A stretch of DNA of 64,000 nt from FEN-1297 sp963710735 (lineage in GTDB: Bacteria; Bacteroidota; Ignavibacteria; Ignavibacteriales; Ignavibacteriaceae). A model generated the notes under the pieces. The model did not search any database. It was given only the letters and a program-made list of their open reading frames with translations, and was not told where the DNA came from. The DNA is taken from NCBI GenBank assembly GCA_963710735.1, contig CAVQBN010000005.1:62001-126000 (forward strand), written 5' to 3'. This document shows, piece by piece, positions 17,798 to 27,056 of this stretch (position 1 is its first letter; every line of letters starts with the position of its first letter). The position numbers were made by a program, and so were the translations under genes.

Positions 17798-18985
17798 TTA
17801 TAATTCAAATACATTTACTAATGATTTAACTGCCTTTTCTTTGAATTTCTCTTCAACCAGACATGAAATTTTAATTTCAGAAGTTGTGACTAATTTAACC
17901 GGTATTTTTTCAAGCGCTTTAAAATATTTTGAAGCAACACCGCTGCTTGACTTCATGCCTATGCCTACAATGGATATTTTGGAGAAACCGGAATGATAAC
18001 TAACATTAAGCCCTTTCATATCTTTTAGAATTTGAGAAAGAGCTTTTTCAATATGTGATTTTTTTTCTTCAATAATTGTAAAGGAAATATTTAAACCGGA
18101 ATTACTGATTACAGATATCATATCAACATTGAGCCCCTCTTTTGCAACTTTTTCAAATATCTGCTGAACTAGATTATAATCTAAAGGCAGATTGGAAAGA
18201 GTAACCTGTGTTTGATTATCCATTACACTTAAGCCTGAAACCACAGGTTGTTCAATATTCTTTTTCATAACGTAACTACCCTCCTCATCGGAAAATGTTG
18301 AACCGCAGTAAATTGTTATTCCATATTTTTTAGCTATCTCAACGGAGCGGCTGTGCAATACTTTTGCTCCAAGGCTGGACATTTCCAGCATTTCATCATA
18401 AGTAACATATTTTAACTTTTTAGCACTTGGGTGAAGTCTTGGATCGGTAGTATATATACCGGCAACATCGCTGTAAATTTCACACTTTGCATTTAACGCA
18501 GCAGCCAAAGCGACGGCAGAAGTATCCGATCCGCCTCTTCCTAAAGTGGTAATCTCGCCTTCCTCAGTTATTCCCTGGAAACCGGTAACGATAATGGCAT
18601 CATTTTCTTTTAATAAATTTTTTAATTTTTTAGATTTTAAATTTTTAATTCTTGCTTGTGTATAATCACCGGTCGTCATTATCCCGACCTGAAATGCATT
18701 GAGCGATTTACTTTTAATTCCAATATCATTCAGCGCAATAGATAATAATGAAGCCGAAACTTGCTCACCGGTTGTTAAAAGCATATCAATTTCTCTCGGC
18801 ACAGCATCATCGGTTATTTCTTTTGCTAATTTAATTAGGTTATCTGTCGTCTTGCCCATTGCTGAAACAACAACAACTAATTTAACATCCTTTTTTACTT
18901 TTGAAGATATCCGTTTTGCAACGTTTTTAATTTTTTCAGTATCCGCGACTGAACTTCCGCCATATTTTTGAACAATAATTTTCAT
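17798..18985 (-). CDS. lysC: Aspartokinase (monofunctional, with ACT domains)
   Basis: Phosphorylates aspartate at the entry to lysine, threonine and methionine synthesis. The 395-residue protein begins with IVQKYGGSSVADTEKIKN and has GRGGSDTSAVALAAALNA and the SDVAGIYTTDPR substrate segment. Two tandem C-terminal ACT domains (about 260-395, including LSVMDNQTQVTLSNLP and ISIVGIGMKSSSGV) imply feedback control by an amino acid, likely lysine given the operon. No homoserine dehydrogenase domain is fused. It lies 22 bases after dapH. Confidence 0.95.
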   Translation of the reverse strand: MKIIVQKYGGSSVADTEKIKNVAKRISSKVKKDVKLVVVVSAMGKTTDNLIKLAKEITDDAVPREIDMLLTTGEQVSASLLSIALNDIGIKSKSLNAFQVGIMTTGDYTQARIKNLKSKKLKNLLKENDAIIVTGFQGITEEGEITTLGRGGSDTSAVALAAALNAKCEIYSDVAGIYTTDPRLHPSAKKLKYVTYDEMLEMSSLGAKVLHSRSVEIAKKYGITIYCGSTFSDEEGSYVMKKNIEQPVVSGLSVMDNQTQVTLSNLPLDYNLVQQIFEKVAKEGLNVDMISVISNSGLNISFTIIEEKKSHIEKALSQILKDMKGLNVSYHSGFSKISIVGIGMKSSSGVASKYFKALEKIPVKLVTTSEIKISCLVEEKFKEKAVKSLVNVFEL

Positions 18986-19007
18986 TTGATTAAATGGAAT
19001 ATTTATT

Positions 19008-19706
19008 TTATAATTTTCTCAATTCATTCATAAGCTGAGTTTTGCTTTTTGTCTTTTCATCCACTTTTTTTACAGGTTTAGCAGGAACCCCAATCATTAC
19101 CATATAAGGCTCAACGTCTTTAACAACTATAGAACCGGCCGCTATAACAGCACCTTTTCCGACTTTGACTCCTTCCAGTACTACAGCATTGGCACCAATT
19201 AAAACGTCATCTTCTATTATAACCGGAGCAGCACTGGGCGGTTCAATTACACCTGCAAGAACGGTACCTGCTCCGATATGACAATTCTTACCGACTATTG
19301 CCCTTCCGCCGACAACTACATTCATATCAATCATTGTTCTTTCCCCGATAACAGCACCGATATTGAGAACTGCTCCCATCATAATTACACAATTATCACC
19401 TATCTCCACTAAGTCTCTTATAATTGCGCCAGGCTCAATCCTGGCTTTATATTTTGTTAGATCTGCAAGAGGAATAGCAGAATTTCTTCTGTCATTTTCT
19501 AACTTATATTTATTAATATATGATTTATTTTCATTATACAATTTCAAGAATTCACTATGCTCACAGAATAAAATCCCGAATTCATTTGTCCCGAAATAAT
19601 CCAGATCATTAAAACTAATTTTTCCTAAATCCCCCTGAAGAAAGACTCTGACAGGGGTTTTCTTAACTGAATTAGATATATAATTTATGATCTCGTAAGA
19701 ATCCAT
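19008..19706 (-). CDS. dapH: Tetrahydrodipicolinate N-acetyltransferase
   Basis: Trimeric hexapeptide-repeat acetyltransferase that acetylates tetrahydrodipicolinate with acetyl-CoA. The N-terminal alpha/beta domain (1-80) precedes the left-handed beta-helix (about 85-195), with hexapeptides such as ARIEPGAIIRDLVEIGDNCVI, VVVGGRAIVGKNCHIGAGTV and VLEGVKVGKGAVIAAGS. The GVIEPPSAAPVIIEDD loop is characteristic of DapH (YkuQ type) rather than the larger succinyl-type DapD. The 232-residue length agrees with DapH (about 235). It sits between dapB and lysC and defines the acetylase variant of the DAP pathway. Confidence 0.92.
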   Translation of the reverse strand: MDSYEIINYISNSVKKTPVRVFLQGDLGKISFNDLDYFGTNEFGILFCEHSEFLKLYNENKSYINKYKLENDRRNSAIPLADLTKYKARIEPGAIIRDLVEIGDNCVIMMGAVLNIGAVIGERTMIDMNVVVGGRAIVGKNCHIGAGTVLAGVIEPPSAAPVIIEDDVLIGANAVVLEGVKVGKGAVIAAGSIVVKDVEPYMVMIGVPAKPVKKVDEKTKSKTQLMNELRKL

Positions 19707-19749
19707 ATATCACCTTAATTGAATAAGAAATTTTTAATAATAGTTAAAT

Positions 19750-20412
19750 TTATTCTGGAAATACGACATCTGTAAAAGAAAAGAATCCATTACTTTTATC
19801 ATGAATAAACTCTGCAGACATTAGTATCCCTTCGGCAAAAGTACGTCTGGATGTTGCACTGTGATTAATTGAAAGGACTTCTCCAAGTCCTCCAAAACTA
19901 ACTGTATGATTGCCTGGAACATTTCCTAATCTTAGTGAAGAAATATTTACATCAGATTTACTTAATTTATCTTGAATCATTTTAGCTGTACCTGATGGCT
20001 TATCTTTTTTAAACCGGTGATGTGTTTCCACAATTTCAACATCCCAATCATTTAATTTATCATTTGCAATTTCGGTAAGTTTAAGCATAACTTGAATGCC
20101 AATGGAATAATTATAACTTTGAACTATCGGAACTTGCTGAGATAACTGATGTAATTCATCAAGTTGAATTTTGCTTAATCCGGTTGTAGCTATTATCAAT
20201 CCAGAGTTAAATGTGTTTACATAAAGAATGGTTTTGGGAAAAACTTCAGGTAATGAACAATCTATAAGTATTTCTGGAACATCCTCTTTCTTTTCACCTT
20301 CTACATCAAATTGAAATACAAGCTCATGGCCATGTTCACTAAAGACAGTTTTCACTTCATGCCCTAATCTGCCTGAAGCGCCTATTAACCCATATTTAAT
20401 TTTTCGATTCAT
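19750..20412 (-). CDS. dapB: 4-hydroxy-tetrahydrodipicolinate reductase
   Basis: NAD(P)H-dependent reductase making tetrahydrodipicolinate. It has the nucleotide-binding GLIGASGRLGHEV loop at residues 8-20, the diagnostic ETHHRFKKDKPSGTAK catalytic motif (about 130-145, His and Lys present), and a C-terminal NHTVSFGGLGEVLSINHSA segment. At 220 residues it is at the short end of the family (about 225-270), with a compact Rossmann domain. It begins 25 bases after dapA ends. Confidence 0.94.
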   Translation of the reverse strand: MNRKIKYGLIGASGRLGHEVKTVFSEHGHELVFQFDVEGEKKEDVPEILIDCSLPEVFPKTILYVNTFNSGLIIATTGLSKIQLDELHQLSQQVPIVQSYNYSIGIQVMLKLTEIANDKLNDWDVEIVETHHRFKKDKPSGTAKMIQDKLSKSDVNISSLRLGNVPGNHTVSFGGLGEVLSINHSATSRRTFAEGILMSAEFIHDKSNGFFSFTDVVFPE

Positions 20413-20437
20413 CTTATATATAAATTATTATTATTGA

Positions 20438-21310
20438 TTATGACATTTTCTGCATTGCTTCAATCAATATTTTTTCAGTTTTCTTTGAAACAGGAATCAG
20501 AGGCAGCCTTAATATATTTTCACATAATCCTAATTTACTCATTACATACTTAAGAGGCATGGGACTCGTTTCTGCAAACAATGCATTCATCATGTTTAAA
20601 TATTTATTCTGATATTTTCTCGCAGAAATCAAATCATTTTTTAATAAAGCATCGGTTAATTTCTTTAATTCCTTTGGAAATGCATTTGAGAAAACAGAAA
20701 TGATTCCTGAACCTCCTAAGGCCATAATTGGAAGTGTTTGATCATCATTACCGGAATACACTTTAAAGTTATCAGGTTTAATTGAAATAAGATGTGCAAT
20801 TTGCGATATGTTTCCACTGGCTTCTTTAATCGCGACTATATTTCGGCATGCGTCGTGGATTTTAATTGCGGTTTCCGGTAACAAATTCATTCCAGTCCTT
20901 GAGGGTACGTTGTAAAGAATTATAGGAAGATTTGTTCTTTCTGAAATATATTTATAATGTTCGACAAGGCTTTCCTGTGTGCCTTTATTATAATATGGAT
21001 TTACAACCAGCAAACCGTCGGCTTTTAATTTTTCCGCTATTTTATTTAGTACAATAACATCTTTTGTATTATTTGTTCCCGTTCCGATAATAATTTCAGC
21101 TTTTCCATCAACCACTTCCATTACGGTTGAAATAATTTTTTCTCTTTCGTTAATGTCAATTACAGGAGATTCTCCTGTGGTGCCTAATACTATTATGGCA
21201 TCAACTCCGCCTTTAATTTGATGAAGGGAAATCTTCTTTAAAGCATTGTAATCCACATTAAGATCTTTATCAAAAGGTGTAATAAGTGCAGTTCCAACTC
21301 CTTTAAACAT
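20438..21310 (-). CDS. dapA: 4-hydroxy-tetrahydrodipicolinate synthase
   Basis: Class I aldolase condensing pyruvate with aspartate semialdehyde, the committed lysine/DAP step. It has FKGVGTALITPFDKD at the start, the GTTGESPVI pyruvate-binding loop, YNVPSRTGMNLLP (catalytic Tyr and Arg) and NIVAIKEASGN with the Schiff-base lysine. Length is about 291 residues, typical. Three starts crowd here: TTG 21316, ATG 21313 and ATG 21310. GAGG lies 6 bases before 21310 and only 3 before 21313, so 21310 is preferred. It is the first gene of dapA-dapB-dapH-lysC-dapL. Confidence 0.96.
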   Translation of the reverse strand: MFKGVGTALITPFDKDLNVDYNALKKISLHQIKGGVDAIIVLGTTGESPVIDINEREKIISTVMEVVDGKAEIIIGTGTNNTKDVIVLNKIAEKLKADGLLVVNPYYNKGTQESLVEHYKYISERTNLPIILYNVPSRTGMNLLPETAIKIHDACRNIVAIKEASGNISQIAHLISIKPDNFKVYSGNDDQTLPIMALGGSGIISVFSNAFPKELKKLTDALLKNDLISARKYQNKYLNMMNALFAETSPMPLKYVMSKLGLCENILRLPLIPVSKKTEKILIEAMQKMS

Positions 21311-21677
21311 CATCAACCTCGTTTTAATTAGTTAAAGCCTATAGACCTTTATTAACCATGAAGATATTATCTCCTAATTAATTTAACAGATAGAAATAAT
21401 ATCCCAAATAATTTAAGATATAATCAGCTATAAACTTTATTTATCATATCCGCAAAATACGATAATCAAATTGGCAAAAAATAAATTCTTTAATTACAAA
21501 ATGCAATAAACTAATAAATAAAAATTATTCAGAATTGTTTATGTGAATTAAAGATGTGATATAAGATTCAGAATTGTCATCTATCTAAAAAGAAAAATGA
21601 TTTATTAAAATCCAGTAAACCTTAATGGATATATTCTTTGATAGGTACAAAACGCTATCTTCACCTACAGTGATAAT
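21311..21677. other. Intergenic region upstream of dapA
   Basis: About 360 AT-rich bases between the response regulator stop and dapA, both on the minus strand. It should hold the dap operon promoter. I looked for a lysine riboswitch or a terminator hairpin and saw neither. Confidence 0.55.
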
Positions 21678-23030
21678 TTATGAATTTGTTAAATTATATT
21701 CTTTTATTTTATTATATAGAGTAGTTTTTCCAATACCCAGTAATTTGCATGCTTCTTTTTTATTCCATTTAACTTGCTCTAGCACACCTTTAATATATAT
21801 TTTTTCAACTTCAACTAAAGGCAAAATTTTATTCTTTAAGTCTAAAATATTTTTATGATCACTTCTTGGTATATGGTTTATAAATTCTTTTTGTAAAATA
21901 TCACTTTGCGTTAAAACAGAAGCTTGTAATAGGCAATTTTCTAATTCTCTTACATTACCCGGCCAATCATGTTTCTGAAGCATTTCCATAACTTCGTATG
22001 GAATCTTACAAATATTTTTATTTAATTCTTTGTTTATTCTCTTTATGAAATATACTATCAAAAGCGGAATATCCTCTATCCTTTTTCTAAGAGGCGGGGT
22101 TTCAATTGTGAATACGTTGATTCTATAAAAAAGATCTTCTCTGAACTTTCCTTCCTTTACTAAATTACTTAGATTTTTATTTGTAGCAGTTATTATTCTT
22201 GCATGCATTGGTATTGATGATTCCCCTCCCACCCGCTCAAATTCACGTTCTTGCAGAACTCTTAATAATTTTACTTGTAAGTTTGGTGATAATTCAGAAA
22301 CTTCATCAATAAATATGGAACCAGTACCAGCTAACTCAAATTTCCCTTTCTTTTCTCTTATTGCACCGGTAAACGCTCCTTTTTCATGTCCGAAAAGTTC
22401 GCTTTCCAGCAAAGATTCTGGCAAAGCAGAACAGTTTACAGCGATAAAAGGCATCTCTTTAGTAATACCTGTATAATGGATTGTCTTAGCGACAAGTTCT
22501 TTGCCAGTCCCGCTTTCTCCTTGTATTAAAACGTTCACCTTGCTTGATGAGACTTTCCCAATCCTTTTATAAATTTCAGTCATTAAAGGTGATTTCCCAA
22601 TTAAACGATTACTAGTTTCGTCAGATGAAAAATCTTGAGTGATCGGAATGCTTAATTGATCGCTGAGCTTTTTAACATCAATAGCTTTTTTAATAACTTC
22701 TTTGATATATTCCAAACCCGCCGATTTTTCGATATAATCATATGCACCATACTGCATTGCTTCTATTGTAGTTTCTAAATCGTCAAAAGCCGTTATTAAT
22801 ATTACCTGAATGCTTTTATCAAACTCTTTAACCTTTTTTAGAACTTCTAATCCGCCGAGGTCTTTCATTTTTAAGTCTGATAACACAACATCAGGATGCT
22901 CATAGGTTACTAAATTCCAACCTTCCAAACCGCTATGTGTGCTTATAACGTTGTAATTCAATTGCTTTAAATAAACCGTTAACGTTTCATTATATTGTTT
23001 ATCATCATCAATTAAAACAATTTTCTTCAT
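21678..23030 (-). CDS. NtrC-family sigma-54-dependent response regulator
   Basis: Three-domain transcription activator. The receiver domain (1-120) has IVLIDDDKQYN, the phospho-Asp in VVLSDLKMKD and the K of ITAFDD...K. The AAA+ domain has Walker A GESGTGKELVAK, the sigma-54-contacting ELFGHEKGAFTGAI (GAFTGA), Walker B GSIFIDEVSELSP and the arginine-finger region. A Fis-type helix-turn-helix closes it (KKEACKLLGIGKTTLYNKIKEY). ATG 23030 overlaps the TGA of a decayed kinase remnant as TGATG, so translation was once coupled to a sensor kinase. A GTG at 23033 is possible. Target genes are unknown; the type IV filament operon lies upstream on the same strand. Confidence 0.93.
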   Translation of the reverse strand: MKKIVLIDDDKQYNETLTVYLKQLNYNVISTHSGLEGWNLVTYEHPDVVLSDLKMKDLGGLEVLKKVKEFDKSIQVILITAFDDLETTIEAMQYGAYDYIEKSAGLEYIKEVIKKAIDVKKLSDQLSIPITQDFSSDETSNRLIGKSPLMTEIYKRIGKVSSSKVNVLIQGESGTGKELVAKTIHYTGITKEMPFIAVNCSALPESLLESELFGHEKGAFTGAIREKKGKFELAGTGSIFIDEVSELSPNLQVKLLRVLQEREFERVGGESSIPMHARIITATNKNLSNLVKEGKFREDLFYRINVFTIETPPLRKRIEDIPLLIVYFIKRINKELNKNICKIPYEVMEMLQKHDWPGNVRELENCLLQASVLTQSDILQKEFINHIPRSDHKNILDLKNKILPLVEVEKIYIKGVLEQVKWNKKEACKLLGIGKTTLYNKIKEYNLTNS

Positions 23031-23400
23031 CACGATTCAAAATTTATTGGTAATTGTGTTTCATAAGTCATTTCACCTGGTTCCGATTCTAATATTTCAA
23101 TTTTCCATTGTGAATATCAATGATTTTTTGTTGAAGAATAATTAGGTCCCTTTTATTCACATGCTTTTTTATTAAATAATCTAGCTATTTGCCTCTATGG
23201 TTAATCATAATTAAGTCAAATAATAATTCTGCACCTAAATTCGAATTAAAATTAAATGTATTAACAGCTAATAATTTATAGAATAAAGGGAAACTTCTTC
23301 AATCTTTTATAATCTACTTTATTATAGAAAAATATATCAGTTATATTTTCCAATATGCTCAGCAGAGCTTTATTCGTAGAACTTCTGTTTTTAGAAAATT
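23030..23400 (-). pseudogene. Remnant of the partner sensor histidine kinase
   Basis: Reading toward the regulator, one frame gives LIILQQKIIDIHNGKLK, which resembles the G2-box/KIIDxHNG end of a HATPase domain. After a one-base shift it continues ILESEPGEMTYETQLPINF to a TGA that overlaps the regulator's ATG. Further out, a 43-codon stretch ending near 23285 includes TNKALLSILENITDIFFY, like the start of a PAS domain. Stops and shifts separate the pieces and most of a normal kinase is missing. The C-terminal remnant is clear; the outer boundary near 23400 is a guess. Confidence 0.55.
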
Positions 23401-23990
23401 TCAGCAATTTTATTTTTAATATAAATGTAAAATGGTGTAGTTGAGATTATTTCTAAAATTCACTTTTTACTAAAGTATTTTAAATAACCCCCTCTTTCAT
23501 CTCAAAATTATCCCGCTTTTTCACTCAATATATAAGGTGAAATATTGTTGTAATATTTATATTTTATAAAGATTAAGGGAATCTATGTGATGAATAATGC
23601 AACAATCCGGTAAGCTAATTGCTGCATGTGAGTTATAAAAGATTTCCCTTTTAAGAATTCATTCCTAAATATTTTACAAAATGTCTCTGATGTATATGCA
23701 AATCCAGCCTAGCACCAAAGATCTCATTTAAGGAATGTTATTAATTATTCAATATTTACTATAAAATATTGAAAAACTATTCACTGCGGGAAAAGCTACA
23801 AAATTTATAAATAAATAGCTACTGTAATCAGTTAATTTTTATAATTTTATATGATATGCTAAATTGTATGGCAAAAAGAGATTTGAGTCGTTAAATTATT
23901 GTTATATAAAAAGTTAGTGGGAAGAGATTAATAATATTCATATTTAAGAGCAGTAATCTCGTATTTGGAGTCTTAATCAAGAAATTTATT
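23401..23990. other. Non-coding stretch between kinase remnant and filament operon
   Basis: About 590 very AT-rich bases with stops in all frames and no RNA gene or strong hairpin that I could recognise. It may be further decayed kinase sequence. Confidence 0.5.
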
Positions 23991-24356
23991 TTATTCCTTT
24001 TCATATATTTTATTTAAAAGTGCATATCCAGGTGAAGTGCTTACAATTGGACAATTATTAGTCCTGAATTTTTGAGATTGACCTGGTAATAAATAAAATA
24101 TTTTAGCTGCTGCAGTATCTTGCCCTATTAGATAAACTATAGAAATATTTTTTAATGATTGGTCGCTTATGTTTCTAACAACACCTTCAATATAAGCTTG
24201 CTTTGAAACTGGAGAAATGTAAAGCAAATTCATATCAATATTTTGTGATTGGGATATGACTAAATTTTCTTCTATTTCTAAATCGTGTTTAGTAAATAGC
24301 TTTACTGCTATGTAATAACTGCCAACGACAAGCAATATCAGTAAAAAAGCTTTCAC
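23991..24356 (-). CDS. Small membrane-anchored protein with FxLYD-like domain
   Basis: Not recognised as a named gene. The 121-residue protein has an N-terminal membrane helix (AFLLILLVVGSYYIAVKLF, 3-21) and an extracytoplasmic domain with YIEGVVRNISDQSLKNISIVY. That pattern, a strand with xGxVxNxSxxxLxxVxVxV, resembles FxLYD-type beta-sandwich domains. It is the last gene of the filament/secretion operon, 16 bases after the Ig lipoprotein, which suggests an envelope role. Function unknown. Confidence 0.6.
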   Translation of the reverse strand: MKAFLLILLVVGSYYIAVKLFTKHDLEIEENLVISQSQNIDMNLLYISPVSKQAYIEGVVRNISDQSLKNISIVYLIGQDTAAAKIFYLLPGQSQKFRTNNCPIVSTSPGYALLNKIYEKE

Positions 24357-24372
24357 TTTTTAAATTTTTTAT

Positions 24373-25752
24373 TTACTTAGATACTCCGGATATACTATAC
24401 TGTGCATCTCCATTCGGACCTGAAGTCTGAATCATTATGATTCCCTTTGCTGAGTTAACAGTATCTGGTTTGGAATCGTATGCTGTAAATGAATACATCG
24501 TATATGATTTACTTTGAGTATCGGGAAGCTTAACTGCAATATCTCCTTCAACTTTTAAGTTACCTTCTGAAACTGTGACTGAAATAGATGTCCCTTCACT
24601 CAATGGATTGCCGTTGCCGTCGCTTACAGTATAATTAAATATCTGCGAACCGTTGTTATCAATATCAAAGGTTGTCGGATTAACTGTTATTTGCGGTTTC
24701 CCGCTGAGAAGCCTGACTGTTTGTGTTGTAATAGTAGTTAAGTTTTCATCGATAGTCGAAGCTGTAACTGTGAAAAATCCCGGAGTTGGATTATTGGGAA
24801 ACGGCTGTGTCAATAAAGTAACCGTTGCGGTTCCTAAATTATCTGTTACGTTAGAACCTTCTATAATTCCTGAGGTAGTTTCAAAATATACTGAGGTTCC
24901 TGTTCTTACAGGGTTGGAATATTTGTCACCTACAAAAGCGGTAAATGGAATTGAATAACCGACTATTCCATATTCAGGGTAATTTAATTTTGCAGATGCA
25001 ATTTCAAAATGTCCTTGATCCGGAAGTCCGCCGTATATTGAAATTAGTACAGGTTTAGATTTTATTATTTGTGATCCGTTTATTATCTGGGCAATTACTT
25101 GTGTTACCCCTGCTTTTATTCCCGTATTAAGTGTCACCGTCGCCCTTCCTAATGTATTTGTTTTTACCGTTGTAGGATAAAGATATTCTCCACCGTCAGG
25201 GCTGGATCCGAAACTAAAATTTAAATTTACAGCGTTAGAGGAACTTATAGGTATACCGGAAGCATCCAATACCTGGAAAGTTAATTGTGCGGCTTCCGTA
25301 GCTCCGCTTTCCTTTACTCCGATTCCTTCTGTCGATTGTGAATAAAGATATATTGAAGCTGCTTTGCCGGAAGTATTGCTGCCGGTCCCTTCTTCCACTA
25401 ATAATTTTATTAATATATCATTAATTACCGAACCGGCTGCTGCAAAAACACTTACAGTATCGGTGATATATCCGGACTTTGAAATTATTAGGCTTAAGTT
25501 TGAACTGCTCTGTAATCCAAGAACGGATGAAAATTTTCCATCAGTGCCGCTTGTAGCTACGACCTGTGTATCTGAGCTGACTACAAGTATGTTAGCATTA
25601 CTTAGAGGATTTCCAGTAACAGTCTCTACAACCTGTCCATTTAAAGTTACATTACTTATGGTTGGATTTTCCCCCTGAACTCCGAATTCACAGCCATTTG
25701 AAAAACATATTACAGAGAGGAATAAAATAATATAGAACGGATAATTTTTCAT
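24373..25752 (-). CDS. Lipoprotein with carboxypeptidase-like and invasin-type Ig domains
   Basis: The ATG at 25752 gives a signal peptide ending in the lipobox FSNGC (Cys about residue 21). A carboxypeptidase-regulatory/CNA-B-like domain follows (TLNGQVVETVTGNPLSNANI ... GTDGKFS). Then come two or three big Ig-like (invasin/intimin type) repeats marked by LTFQVLDASGIPISSS, TVTLNTGIKAGVTQVIAQI, GTATVTLLTQPFPNN and FNYTVSDGNGNPLSEG. About 460 residues. Ig-rich lipoproteins inside pilus operons are often adhesins or surface scaffolds; that is inference. It lies between the secretin and the small membrane gene. A longer non-ATG reading upstream would destroy the signal peptide. Confidence 0.8.
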   Translation of the reverse strand: MKNYPFYIILFLSVICFSNGCEFGVQGENPTISNVTLNGQVVETVTGNPLSNANILVVSSDTQVVATSGTDGKFSSVLGLQSSSNLSLIISKSGYITDTVSVFAAAGSVINDILIKLLVEEGTGSNTSGKAASIYLYSQSTEGIGVKESGATEAAQLTFQVLDASGIPISSSNAVNLNFSFGSSPDGGEYLYPTTVKTNTLGRATVTLNTGIKAGVTQVIAQIINGSQIIKSKPVLISIYGGLPDQGHFEIASAKLNYPEYGIVGYSIPFTAFVGDKYSNPVRTGTSVYFETTSGIIEGSNVTDNLGTATVTLLTQPFPNNPTPGFFTVTASTIDENLTTITTQTVRLLSGKPQITVNPTTFDIDNNGSQIFNYTVSDGNGNPLSEGTSISVTVSEGNLKVEGDIAVKLPDTQSKSYTMYSFTAYDSKPDTVNSAKGIIMIQTSGPNGDAQYSISGVSK

Positions 25753-25825
25753 TTTCAATCTTCTGTTTGTTTTTAAACTCTTTTTACAATTCCAAAAAAA
25801 AATCATTTACCATTTTATAAGAAAG

Positions 25826-27055
25826 CTATTTATATTTATCAATAGTATGAAGATTATATTTGCCGTAGTCTCTTTGATCTTTTTCAATTTGCTGTTTTAT
25901 TATATTCTCTTCTTTCTCCATTCTAAATCTTTCTCTAAGAGTAGGCAGCAATTCAGCTTTAATTACAATTATTATTTCCTTTTTAGTGTCTATTGTTTCA
26001 TCGCTGCCTGTTAAATATCTTATGCCAAAAACCCACCACGGAAGATCTTTTAAGAAAGGTATCCCTGTTCTTACTACTGTTTGTTCGGTCGTATATAATC
26101 CGCCGATTGCCGTTTGCTCACCATCTAACAAAAGTAAATCTGAAGTAGCCTGTGTTTTCTTAATTTCTGTTGTTATATCTGATGGGAAGAATGCGCTTTT
26201 CTCTGCATTCAGCTTTAACAATATATAATCGATACTGTCTTTTGAATAAACGTAAGGTGTAACTTCAATAATTGAACCGGCGGAGTAGAATCTTTGAATA
26301 GTATTTCCGGAAAAATCTCTTTGGTAGACAGAAAAATCCGAACCTATTTGTATTCTGCCTTTTTGTTTATCTCTTACAGTAATAGATGGGCATGCAATTA
26401 TTTCACCCAAATTTTGAGTTTCGAAAAACCTAAAGAGAGCTGTAGCATTACCTGTGAAATCTCCGGTTTTAAATTGTGAGCTGCTGGTTAATTCAAATGC
26501 CGGCGGCTTTCCCTGGGTTAGGGCTTGATTAGCAGGCGTTTCAGTCTGAGTTCTAAAATTACTACCAATATTAATTCCGTTTTTTGAAAGCAGCCAATTC
26601 CAGTCAATTCCCAATTTTCTATCTTTTTGTACATCAGCTTCAAAGAATACTGCTGAAATTCTTATCTCTCTTGCATCAATATCCGCATATACATCGTTCT
26701 TTAGTTTTTCTTCTTCCTTAACTTCTTTATTCTTAATTATAATAGAGCCTTCTTTTTCTTCATACATTAAATTCATTTTATTAACAAGAAGGTTTAAAGC
26801 ATCCATATACGGCATTTTTTTTATTTCAATGCCAATCGGAGATGCATTTGAAATTGTAGATACTATACTCTTGCCTGTTACGAGTTCACTAACTGCGCTT
26901 AACATTTTTATTGCCTGGTCATAACTGGCATATTGTGTAATTGATACTAACTCTATAGGGTTATATTCCCCTGATAGTTTCTTTTCCTGATTTTGCTGAG
27001 AATAAAATGTAAATGTTATGGAAAATACTAAAAGTACTGTCAATAGAAATTTCAT
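25826..27055 (-). CDS. Secretin (type II/IV outer-membrane channel)
   Basis: GspD/PilQ-family secretin. The signal peptide is FLLTVLLVFSITFTFYSQ. An STN/N0-like domain follows (YDQAIKMLSAVSEL to EEKEGSIIIKNKEV, about 45-120). The secretin domain starts DAREIRISAVFFEADVQKDRKLGIDWNW and continues through VEVTPYVYSKDSIDYILLKLNAE to LLLDGEQTAIGGLYTTEQ, GIPFLKDLPWWVFGIRY and KEIIIVIKAELLP. About 409 residues from the ATG at 27055, which has AAGGAAGG upstream. This is short for PilQ because there are few N-domains. It starts right after the PilO-like gene, as expected in pilMNOPQ order. Confidence 0.9.
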   Translation of the reverse strand: MKFLLTVLLVFSITFTFYSQQNQEKKLSGEYNPIELVSITQYASYDQAIKMLSAVSELVTGKSIVSTISNASPIGIEIKKMPYMDALNLLVNKMNLMYEEKEGSIIIKNKEVKEEEKLKNDVYADIDAREIRISAVFFEADVQKDRKLGIDWNWLLSKNGINIGSNFRTQTETPANQALTQGKPPAFELTSSSQFKTGDFTGNATALFRFFETQNLGEIIACPSITVRDKQKGRIQIGSDFSVYQRDFSGNTIQRFYSAGSIIEVTPYVYSKDSIDYILLKLNAEKSAFFPSDITTEIKKTQATSDLLLLDGEQTAIGGLYTTEQTVVRTGIPFLKDLPWWVFGIRYLTGSDETIDTKKEIIIVIKAELLPTLRERFRMEKEENIIKQQIEKDQRDYGKYNLHTIDKYK

Positions 27056-27056
27056 T

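Noticed and set aside
21317..21677. Possible lysine riboswitch upstream of dapA
   Set aside because: I found none of the conserved lysine-aptamer wording or a terminator hairpin in the leader.
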